Below, in pieces: positions 21,372 to 27,690 of a stretch of 27,690 nucleotides of DNA (positions within the stretch are counted from its first letter, which is position 1; the number at the start of each line of letters is the position of its first letter). The position numbers and the translations under genes are program-made. This DNA comes from JABFSM01 sp052389555 (GTDB lineage Bacteria; Gemmatimonadota; Gemmatimonadetes; Gemmatimonadales; GWC2-71-9). The notes beneath the pieces are model-generated. The model saw nothing but the letters and a program-made list of their open reading frames with translations, made no database searches and was not told where the DNA came from. The stretch lies in contig JBQTHV010000056.1 of assembly GCA_052389555.1 (NCBI GenBank), forward strand, positions 1 to 27,690. Reading direction: 5' to 3'.

Positions 21372-22466
21372 ATGGCCAAACTCCTGACCCCGAAGGTCCT
21401 CCGCCGGGGCTTTGAGCTGTTCGTGCTCGCATCCCTGGTGGGGTTCGGCGCACTCCTCCTCTACGGGAGGAACTTCGACGAGCTGGTCCAGGCGATCCCC
21501 CGGATTCACTGGCCCTGGGTGGCACTGGGGATTGTCCTTGCCTCGATGGATTGGTTCGGCGGCGGATTCCGTCTCTGGGTGCTGGCCCGGGAAGTCCACC
21601 CCAACCCGCCACTCAAGGGCATGGTGCTTGCCGGCGGGATGGGGGCGTGGGGCGGTTATCTCACTCCACTACAGTCCGGAAACGCGCCGATGACCGTCTA
21701 TACCATGCACCGCCATGGGGTGCCCGTGCCGGCGGCGCTCATGGTGGTCATGATGACGTTCGTCGCCACCACAGCCTTCTTCGGCATCGCGGGGCCGGTG
21801 GCCATCGGGTTCGGGGCCGGCAAATCGCTCGGCGAGCACGGCATCGTATTGGGGATCTCGCTGTACGATCTCTTCCTCGCGAGCCTCAGCATCTTCCTGG
21901 CCGCCTTCGTCCTGATGATGCTGGTGGTGATCTGGCCGCGCGGGTTGCACCTCCTGCTCCGGGCCGCGATCCGCTTCGTGGGGAGGCATTCGCGCCGGGT
22001 GGCCAACCGAATCCAGCAGCTCGAAGACGGGATCGACCAGGCGCACGCGGCGATGCAGAAGTTCAACTCGCCGCGTGGCTGGCTGGCGCTGGGCGCGGCC
22101 ACGCTCATCTCGGGGCCGTCGCACGCGAACAAGCTGCTTGCGGGTTATGTCGCCCTCCGGGCCATCGGGATCGAAGCGCCGTTCGTCGACGTGCTGCTGC
22201 TCCAGACCCTGATCACCTTCCTGCTCTACTTCTTCGCCCCGACCCCGGGCGCGTCCGGTATCGCCGAGCTGCTCTCCGCTGCGGTGATGTCGATCTACGT
22301 CCCGCGCCCGCTGACCGCGCTCTATACCCTGATCTGGCGGTTCAGCATCACCTACTTCACGGTGGGTGCCGGTGCCGTGGTGTTTACCGCCTGGATTCGG
22401 AACGGACTCAAAGGCATCGAGCAGGATTCCAGGTCCCTGGCTGCCGCGGAAGCCCAGCCCGGTTAG
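21372..22466 (+). CDS. UPF0104/LPG-synthase-TM family membrane protein (MprF/YbhN-like flippase domain)
   Basis: A 364-residue integral membrane protein with about eight hydrophobic segments (the first at about 15-31). GGMGAWGGYLTPLQSGNAPMTVYTMHRHGVP and the FFAPTPGASGIAEL motif are typical of the transmembrane half of MprF and of YbhN proteins, which move or sense phospholipids. There is no C-terminal aminoacyl-transferase domain, so lysyl-lipid synthesis is not expected; the substrate is unknown. ATG 21372 has no ribosome site and sits 9 nt after a -10-like box, which fits a near-leaderless message. It is divergent from uvrA. Confidence 0.8.
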   Translation: MAKLLTPKVLRRGFELFVLASLVGFGALLLYGRNFDELVQAIPRIHWPWVALGIVLASMDWFGGGFRLWVLAREVHPNPPLKGMVLAGGMGAWGGYLTPLQSGNAPMTVYTMHRHGVPVPAALMVVMMTFVATTAFFGIAGPVAIGFGAGKSLGEHGIVLGISLYDLFLASLSIFLAAFVLMMLVVIWPRGLHLLLRAAIRFVGRHSRRVANRIQQLEDGIDQAHAAMQKFNSPRGWLALGAATLISGPSHANKLLAGYVALRAIGIEAPFVDVLLLQTLITFLLYFFAPTPGASGIAELLSAAVMSIYVPRPLTALYTLIWRFSITYFTVGAGAVVFTAWIRNGLKGIEQDSRSLAAAEAQPG

Positions 22467-22602
22467 TTGCTTGCCTCTGTCTCCTCCGGCGCCTACGTTT
22501 TTGGAGTCCCGTCGTGAGCGGACCACCTCCAGCGTCCCCGATTCAGGCTTGGCACACCCGGCAACTCAAGGTCATTCTGCCCGGCACCCCTCCACAGGTC
22601 TG

Positions 22603-23052
22603 GTGCCCTATGTGCCGCCGCTCGCGACCTTCCTGGTCCGAAACGGTGCCCTGGCCGGCCAGCGCCTCGGGGTCTGGAAGAAGCTTGCCACTATCGGGAG
22701 GGGAGGCCACAACGACGTCCGGGTTCCCGACGAAACCGTCGGCATGAGTCACGCCCGGGTCGAGTTGCGCCAGGGAATCTGGTTCCTCACTCCCCTGGGC
22801 TCCAGTAATCGCACTCGAGTCGACGGCGAAACGGCCGGGCGCGAGATGCCCCTCTCGCCCGGGAGCGTGGTTCAGCTCGGCGACGCGAGGCTGTTCTTCG
22901 AGCCGCGAGACCGGGTCCTGATTCCCCAGGGGAAATCGAGGAGGCGGCATCGGCGGCGGCGCCTCCGGCTGCTGCCCCGCCTTCTGCTCGTGCTGGCGAT
23001 TCTCCTCGGAGCGCTCCTCCTCCTCGCGATCGGCGCGGTGGAACTCCGCTAA
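22603..23052 (+). CDS. FHA-domain protein with C-terminal membrane helix
   Basis: The forkhead-associated domain reads FLVRNGALAGQRLG, TIGRGGHNDVRVPDETVGMSHARVE, and SSNRTRVDG, so the Gly-Arg, Ser-His and Asn contacts for phosphothreonine are kept. A very Arg-rich stretch and one membrane helix (about 125-147) end the protein. It should bind phosphorylated partners at the membrane. It overlaps the PP2C gene by TAATG, so kinase signalling is likely. The start is doubtful. GTG 22603 is the first usable in-frame GTG before the domain, but the best ribosome site (GGAG, 7 nt before GTG 22514) leads another frame that reads plausibly for about 28 codons, so a one-base deletion near 22580-22600 is possible. 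Confidence 0.75.
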   Translation: MPYVPPLATFLVRNGALAGQRLGVWKKLATIGRGGHNDVRVPDETVGMSHARVELRQGIWFLTPLGSSNRTRVDGETAGREMPLSPGSVVQLGDARLFFEPRDRVLIPQGKSRRRHRRRRLRLLPRLLLVLAILLGALLLLAIGAVELR

Positions 23053-23822
23053 TGCGAATCTCCTGTGCCGGTAATACCGACGTGGGGGTAGTGCGGGCCA
23101 CCAATGAGGACAATTTTCTGCTGGATTGCTCTCGCGGTCTCTTCATCGTCGCCGATGGCATGGGGGGCCACGCGGCCGGCGAAGTGGCGAGCGAGATGGC
23201 GGTCCACATCATCGAAGGGGAGCTGGGCGTGGTGCGCGGGTTCAACGACGGGGAAGCGGCCGGGCGGCTTCGCCGCGCCATCCAGCTCGCCAATCAAGCG
23301 ATCTACGAGCGAACCCTGGCCGAGCACGACAAGCGCGGGATGGGGACCACGATCACCGTGATGACGCTGTTCTCCCGCCGCTATCTCATCGGGCAGGTAG
23401 GAGACAGCCGGGCCTATCTCCTGCGGTCCGGCGACCTGCTGCAGCTCACCAAGGACCACAGCTACGTGCAGGAGCAGGTCGACGCCGGCCTGCTCACCCC
23501 GGACCAGGCGCGCACCCATCCGTATAGCAACGTGATCACCCGGTGCGTCGGCGCCAACGAAGAGGTGGCGCCCGATATCTACTTCGGCAACCTCGAACCC
23601 GGTGATCTCATTCTGTTGGCCACCGACGGGCTCACCGGGATGCTGGAGGACCAGCAACTGGCCAACATCCTCGGGCAGGAAGAGAATCCCGAGCACTGTG
23701 TGAACCGAATGATTACGGACGCCAACCGTCGCGGCGGGCTCGACAACGTCACCGCGATTGTGATTCGGATCGACTCGGCAGACCCGCCCACTGGAGAAAC
23801 CCCGGCAGTCAGACCCGCATGA
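23052..23822 (+). CDS. PP2C-family Ser/Thr protein phosphatase
   Basis: A 256-residue metal-dependent phosphatase (Stp/PrpC type) that should reverse Hanks-kinase phosphorylation. Motifs in order: TNEDN (Asp20), VADGMGGHAAGE (Asp35, Gly36), GMGTT, GQVGDSRAYLLR, TKDHS, LATDGLTG (Asp192) and GLDNVTAIV (Asp231), the full metal-binding set. ATG 23052 shares TAATG with the FHA stop, and its own stop overlaps the next start (ATGA, 23819-23822). The FHA-phosphatase pair suggests that it acts where FHA recruits phosphoproteins; the 997-3387 kinase is a candidate partner, but this is only inference. Confidence 0.94.
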   Translation: MRISCAGNTDVGVVRATNEDNFLLDCSRGLFIVADGMGGHAAGEVASEMAVHIIEGELGVVRGFNDGEAAGRLRRAIQLANQAIYERTLAEHDKRGMGTTITVMTLFSRRYLIGQVGDSRAYLLRSGDLLQLTKDHSYVQEQVDAGLLTPDQARTHPYSNVITRCVGANEEVAPDIYFGNLEPGDLILLATDGLTGMLEDQQLANILGQEENPEHCVNRMITDANRRGGLDNVTAIVIRIDSADPPTGETPAVRPA

Positions 23823-24712
23823 AGCTCGCGCTGTTCGTTGCCCTGGCGGTGATCGGGGCGCTCTACGTCATCGCCTGGGGCCGGCGGCTATTGGGAAGGC
23901 GTGCGCCGAGCGAGCAGCACGTCCAGGCGCCGACTGCCCGCGAGACTGCGATCGGGTTTGGGACCAACTTCTTCGACACTCTCGGGATTGGTTCCTACGC
24001 TCCGACCACCGTGCTGTTCCGCTTCTTCGGCCTCGTGCCGGATGAACGGATTCCGGGAACCCTGACGATCGGCCATGTGCTGCCCACCATGGCGCAGGCG
24101 TTCATCTACATCTCGATCATCGAGGTCGAGATGGGGACCCTGGTGCTCCTGATTCTCGCGTCGGTCCTGGGCTCCTGGCTGGGGGCGGGCGTGGTGGCGC
24201 GCTGGCCCAGGCGAAAGATCCAGATCGGCATGGGGTGCGCGCTGCTGATCGCGGCGATCCTCTTTACGCTGAAGAACCTCGACGAGTTGCGAGGGGTGCC
24301 GGTGGTGCCGGGCGGGGAAGCGCTCGGCCTTGCCGGCGCGTGGTTGGGTGTTGCCATTGCGGGGAACTTCGTCCTCGGCGCCCTGATGACTCTGGGGATC
24401 GGACTCTATGCTCCGTGTCTCATCATGATCAGTTTGCTGGGGATGAGCCCCAAGGCAGCCTTCCCGATCATGATGGGATCTTGTGCGTTCCTGATGCCGC
24501 TCGCGAGCGTCCGCTTCCTGCAAGCTGGTTCGTTTCAGACTCGACCAGCGCTTGGCCTGGCACTGGGTGGAGTCCCCGCGGTGCTCATCGCGGCGTTTTT
24601 GGTGAAAGCGCTTCCGCTCGTATGGGTTCGCTGGCTGGTTATTGTCGTGGTGCTGTACGCGTCGGTGGGGCTATTGCGAGCGGCGCGGCGAGGCCGGGTG
24701 GAACGCGCCTAG
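23819..24712 (+). CDS. TSUP (TauE/SafE-like) membrane transporter
   Basis: A 297-residue protein with about eight membrane segments. GFGTNFFDTLGIGSYAPTT and, in the second half, GNFVLGALMTLGIGLYAPCLI are the paired repeats typical of the sulfite exporter TauE/SafE family. Substrates in this family include sulfite, sulfoacetate and thiosulfate; nothing here tells which. The start overlaps the PP2C stop, so it is the third gene of a coupled group. The stop faces the HD gene, 17 bp away. Confidence 0.86.
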   Translation: MKLALFVALAVIGALYVIAWGRRLLGRRAPSEQHVQAPTARETAIGFGTNFFDTLGIGSYAPTTVLFRFFGLVPDERIPGTLTIGHVLPTMAQAFIYISIIEVEMGTLVLLILASVLGSWLGAGVVARWPRRKIQIGMGCALLIAAILFTLKNLDELRGVPVVPGGEALGLAGAWLGVAIAGNFVLGALMTLGIGLYAPCLIMISLLGMSPKAAFPIMMGSCAFLMPLASVRFLQAGSFQTRPALGLALGGVPAVLIAAFLVKALPLVWVRWLVIVVVLYASVGLLRAARRGRVERA

Positions 24713-24729
24713 CGAGCTCCCATGGCGCT

Positions 24730-26013
24730 CTAGGCCCGCGGTAGCAGGGCCTGTCCTTCTGCGAGCCGTCTGACCATCTCCCCCCGCGGGATTTCGACGA
24801 GCTCGGCTGCCGATTCAAGCGACCGGCTCGCCGCGCCGGCCACGAAGACCCGGAGCCGCCGGGCACTCCGATAGAGCTCCGCGGCGATCCGGGGCAGCCC
24901 CACATGTCCCGCCCGCCCCACATCGGTCAGTCGTTCGACGGTGCCGTCGCGCAGCCGGAGCGGGAGATCCACGGAGAGCAGATCGGGTCGGGAAGGGAAG
25001 TCCAGCAGCAGCTCGCCCGGTTCGAGTCCCACGTCGCGCGCCAGGGCATCTTCGACTTGCTCGGTCAGGTCCGGGTCGTCCGTGATCCAGGTTTGCGGGT
25101 CGGTTGTCACCTCGCTCGCGGGCAGGTCCAGGGCCCGTTTGTGCAGACGGCGGGCCCGGATCGCGGCGGCAAGCCGGCTCCGATCCCGTTGTTCGAGCAA
25201 TTCCATGAAGGCGTCGTCGGTTAACCCGCTGATCGCCTCGGCGCTCACGCTGCCGCGGCGTACCGCCGTACGGGCCGCGCGCTTGAACATGCAGGTGGCG
25301 CTCCGCACCGCGTGGTGCCAGTAGACATTCCGGTACATCTGGTACTTGGCAAAGAGCAGAGACTCCAGGGCGCTGGCGCCCTTTTCGTGGACCCCGATCT
25401 CCCCGGCGCCGGTGCTGGTCTCGACCAGGGTGAGGGAAGCGAGCAGCCGATCGACATCGACGGTTCCGTAGGGGACGCCGCAATTGCGCGAATCGCGGCA
25501 CAGATAATCGATCTTGTCGAGGTCGAGTGAACCCGAGATGAGGCCCTGGAGCGGGCTCGCGCTCTTCCCCCGCATCAGCGCGGCGATCGCCTCGACCAGT
25601 GCCGGCCCTCCGATCCGCTCAAGCTGCTCCTGGAGCTCACCTGCGCGGAGTCGCGCCGCGCCCTGGGCTTCATGGGACACGAATCCCGCTTCCTCCAGCG
25701 CATGAGAAAACGGATAGTGCCCGATGTCGTGGAGCAGGGCGGCCAGGGTGACCGCGAGCCGGTCGGCGGGGATAACGGCCCCCAGCTCACCCCGGACCTC
25801 AAGGGCCGCCAGGGCTCTGCGGGTTAGGTGATAGGCGCCGAGGGCGTGCTCGAACCGCGAGTGGGTGGCGCCGGGATAGACCAGAAAGGCGTGGCCGAGC
25901 TGGCGGATGTAGCGGAGCCGCTGGACCGCGGGCGAATCGACCAGCGCCAGGGCCGGCCCGTCGAGCGTGATGTTGTCCCAGAGGGGATCGCGGATGACTT
26001 CGAAATGGCGCAT
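24730..26013 (-). CDS. HD-domain phosphohydrolase (SAMHD1/dGTPase-like)
   Basis: A 427-residue protein of the deoxynucleoside triphosphate triphosphohydrolase type. The metal site is complete: THSRFEHALG (His51), LLHDIGHYPFSHALE (His95-Asp96) and SLDLDKIDYLCRDS (about 162-175, giving the last Asp). GVPYGTVDVDRLL and KYQMYRNVYWHHAVR match SAMHD1-like proteins. The C-terminal 150 residues are not recognised. It may lower dNTP pools; another phosphoester substrate is possible. ATG 26013 has no ribosome site; upstream is the pyrimidine-rich arm of a repeat. It lies downstream of pckA on the same strand and carries an antisense GCGGGTTAGG word at 25819-25828. Confidence 0.88.
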   Translation of the reverse strand: MRHFEVIRDPLWDNITLDGPALALVDSPAVQRLRYIRQLGHAFLVYPGATHSRFEHALGAYHLTRRALAALEVRGELGAVIPADRLAVTLAALLHDIGHYPFSHALEEAGFVSHEAQGAARLRAGELQEQLERIGGPALVEAIAALMRGKSASPLQGLISGSLDLDKIDYLCRDSRNCGVPYGTVDVDRLLASLTLVETSTGAGEIGVHEKGASALESLLFAKYQMYRNVYWHHAVRSATCMFKRAARTAVRRGSVSAEAISGLTDDAFMELLEQRDRSRLAAAIRARRLHKRALDLPASEVTTDPQTWITDDPDLTEQVEDALARDVGLEPGELLLDFPSRPDLLSVDLPLRLRDGTVERLTDVGRAGHVGLPRIAAELYRSARRLRVFVAGAASRSLESAAELVEIPRGEMVRRLAEGQALLPRA

Positions 26014-26016
26014 GGA

Positions 26017-26103
26017 AGGTGAGAGGTGAAAGGTGAGAGGTTAGAGGTGAGAGGAGCGATGGCAGAATTCCGGCAGGCCCCTCTCACCTCTCACCTCTCA
26101 CCT
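26017..26103. repeat. Inverted heptad-repeat hairpin, unit AGGTGAG
   Basis: Left arm AGGTGAG, AGGTGAA, AGGTGAG, AGGTTAG, AGGTGAG (26017-26051). Right arm CTCTCAC three times, exact (26081-26101). The loop is about 26 nt. It fills the gap between pckA and the HD gene. The right arm contains the pckA stop codon and the left arm ends 3 nt before the HD start codon. Confidence 0.92.
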
Positions 26104-27690
26104 AGTTGCAGGGCCGGCCCGGGCGACCCCCGCGTCCACCTGATCCGCAAAGGCCGCGAAGTTCTTCGCAAACATCGCCGCGAGCTTGGCCGCCTGGCTA
26201 TCGTAGGCGGCCGGGTCCTTCCAGGTCGCGCGGGGAGTGAGCAGCTCCTTGGGTACGTCCGGCACGGCGGCGGGAACTTCCACTCCGAACACGGGATCTC
26301 GCATGTAGCTCGCGCCGTCGAGTTTGCCCGACAGCGCCGCGCTCACCATGGCGCGGGTGTAGGCCAGCTTGAGGCGCGACCCGGTCCCGTACGCCCCCCC
26401 GGTCCATCCCGTGTTAATGAGCCAGACCCGTACGCCATGGCGCCCGATCCGTTCGCCCAGCATCCTCGCATAGACGCCGGGATGGAGCGGCAGGAACGGC
26501 GCGCCGAAGCACGCCGAGAAGGTGGCCGACGGCTCGGTCACCCCGCGCTCGGTGCCCGCGACCTTGGCGGTATACCCGGAGAGGAAGTGGTACATCGCCT
26601 GCTCGGGAGTGAGCCGCGCGATCGGCGGGAGCACGCCGAACGCATCCGCGGTGAGGAACACGATGTTCCGCGGATGTCCGCCCCGGCCGTCGGGGACGTG
26701 ATTGGGAATGAAGTGAATCGGATAACTGGCGCGGGTGTTCTCGGTGATCTGGTCGTTGTCGAACTCAGGGGCCCGGCTTACCGGCTCGAGCACGACGTTT
26801 TCCAACACGGTACCGAACATCCGGGTCGCGGCATAGATCTCCGGCTCTCCCTTGGGGGAGAGCCGGATCACCTTGGCATAGCAGCCGCCCTCGAAGTTGA
26901 AGATCCCGCGGTCGCTCCAGCCGTGCTCGTCATCACCGATGAGCTTCCGGGCCGGATCGGCGGACAGGGTGGTTTTGCCAGTGCCGGAGAGGCCAAAGAA
27001 GATCGCGGTGTCGCCATCGCTACCCAGGTTGGCGGAGCAGTGCATCGGGAGCACGTCCCGGTGGGGCAGCAAATAGTTGAGCACCGTGAAGATGCTCTTC
27101 TTCATTTCCCCGGCGTACTGGGTCCCCCCGATCAGGATCGTTCGCTCCGCGAAATTGAGGACAATGAAGGCCTCGCTTCGGGTTCCGTGCACCGCGGGCC
27201 GAGCCTCGAGCTCGGGACAGTGATACACCACCCACTCGGGGACGAACCCCGCCAAGTCCGCCAGACTGGGCCGGAGGAACATGTTCCGGACGAACAGGGC
27301 CTGCCAGGCGTTGGTGGTGATGAATCGAACCGGCAAGCGGAACGCCGGATCGGCGCCCGCGAACAGGTCCGCGACGAACAGTTCCGGCTGGCCGGTCAGG
27401 TGCTCCCGCGCCACCGCATGTAAGGTCCGGTAACGCTCGACCGAGATCCGCTCGTTGCGGTCCCACCAGATCTTCGCGCTCGAGCCCGGCTCGTCGACCA
27501 GGAACTTGTCCCTGGGGCTCCGTCCGGTATGGGGCGCGGTGATCGCCCGGAGCGCGCCGTGAGCAGTGAGCTGGCCTTCCGCCCGCCGGATCGCGTGCTC
27601 GACCAGCTCGGCGGTGTCGAGGTTGCCCCAGATTCGCTTGGCGGCGATTCCAACCGGTGCGAGATCAATGGCTTCGGGTTGAACCCAGGT
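26098..27690 (-). CDS. pckA: Phosphoenolpyruvate carboxykinase (ATP), 5' end outside the window
   Basis: It turns oxaloacetate and ATP into phosphoenolpyruvate, the entry to gluconeogenesis. 530 residues are present and the reading frame is open to the window edge, so perhaps ten to fifteen N-terminal residues are missing. Visible in order: LTAHGALRAITAPHTGRSPRDKF (substrate loop), LIGGTQYAGEMKKS, the P-loop GLSGTGKTTLS, TRMFGTVLENVV and INTGWTGGAYGTG. These make it the ATP type. A GTG at 27414 could be mistaken for a start, but the conserved N-terminus lies upstream of it. The TGA stop falls inside a CTCTCAC repeat unit. Confidence 0.97.
   Translation of the reverse strand, partial: TWVQPEAIDLAPVGIAAKRIWGNLDTAELVEHAIRRAEGQLTAHGALRAITAPHTGRSPRDKFLVDEPGSSAKIWWDRNERISVERYRTLHAVAREHLTGQPELFVADLFAGADPAFRLPVRFITTNAWQALFVRNMFLRPSLADLAGFVPEWVVYHCPELEARPAVHGTRSEAFIVLNFAERTILIGGTQYAGEMKKSIFTVLNYLLPHRDVLPMHCSANLGSDGDTAIFFGLSGTGKTTLSADPARKLIGDDEHGWSDRGIFNFEGGCYAKVIRLSPKGEPEIYAATRMFGTVLENVVLEPVSRAPEFDNDQITENTRASYPIHFIPNHVPDGRGGHPRNIVFLTADAFGVLPPIARLTPEQAMYHFLSGYTAKVAGTERGVTEPSATFSACFGAPFLPLHPGVYARMLGERIGRHGVRVWLINTGWTGGAYGTGSRLKLAYTRAMVSAALSGKLDGASYMRDPVFGVEVPAAVPDVPKELLTPRATWKDPAAYDSQAAKLAAMFAKNFAAFADQVDAGVARAGPATR

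Noticed and set aside
21351..21599. An 83-codon N-terminal extension of uvrA
   Set aside because: It lies antisense to the divergent membrane-protein gene, and normal UvrA begins at GTG 21350.
27412..27414. GTG 27414 as the pckA start
   Set aside because: Conserved PEP carboxykinase sequence (TGRSPRDKF) is encoded upstream of it in the same frame up to the window edge.
26026..27423. Plus-strand open frame of 465 codons opposite pckA
   Set aside because: It is antisense to a clearly recognisable PEP carboxykinase and shows no domain; long antisense frames are common in G+C-rich genes.

Overview
This window looks like a chromosomal segment of an uncultured Gemmatimonadota-type bacterium. The DNA is G+C rich throughout. 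There is a large Ser/Thr kinase fused to TolB-like and TPR domains, a housekeeping set in canonical bacterial order (ffh-rpsP-rimM-trmD-rplS-rnhB), an archaeal/bacterial-type branched-chain aminotransferase and ATP-type PEP carboxykinase. The phylum is an inference from gene style; there is no rRNA to confirm it. No transposase, phage gene, CRISPR array or rRNA was seen.

Layout. 1-900: start of a lipoprotein efflux adaptor and its TetR regulator (minus), with a clear promoter that seems to give a leaderless mRNA. 997-3387: receptor-like kinase. 3451-7433: signal recognition particle GTPase and ribosome/tRNA maturation genes. 7536-8117: tRNA-Lys and a SixA-like phosphatase. 8396-9289: aminotransferase. 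9481-13344: two lytic transglycosylases facing each other, with moaC and holB overlapping the second in one minus-strand operon. 13682-13908: tRNA-Asn followed by a 57-bp tandem repeat. 13928-16478: response regulator and a KefB-like antiporter. 16339-18576: AlkA-like glycosylase and a PLP decarboxylase-fold enzyme. 18573-22466: uvrA and a divergent MprF/YbhN-like membrane protein. 22603-24712: FHA protein, PP2C phosphatase and TSUP transporter, translationally coupled. 24730-27690: SAMHD1-like HD protein and pckA.

Three things stand out beyond ordinary annotation. (1) A dispersed class of short tandem repeats with 7-, 8- or 9-bp units lies between genes, often as facing arms that can fold into long hairpins: 5611-5699, 7429-7523, 8143-8251, 13472-13590, 26017-26103. 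Single arms also run into coding sequence, in the lipoprotein signal peptide and twice, in frame, inside the decarboxylase-like gene. The units fall into three families: GCTATYN, GGTGAGA and GGCGGTCA/GGGCGGACA. (2) The word GGGTTAGG (mostly GCGGGTTAGG) occurs 11 times on both strands, in several reading frames and using rare codons, which resembles a DNA-uptake or other genome-wide signal word. (3) The decarboxylase-like enzyme lacks both the PLP-stacking His and the catalytic-loop Tyr of aromatic amino acid decarboxylases, predicting aldehyde-synthase-like or otherwise altered chemistry.

Signalling (kinase, FHA, PP2C, response regulator), cell-wall turnover, DNA repair (uvrA, AlkA-like, HD dNTPase) and central metabolism are interleaved with core translation genes, and gene packing is tight, with stop/start and stop/stop overlaps.
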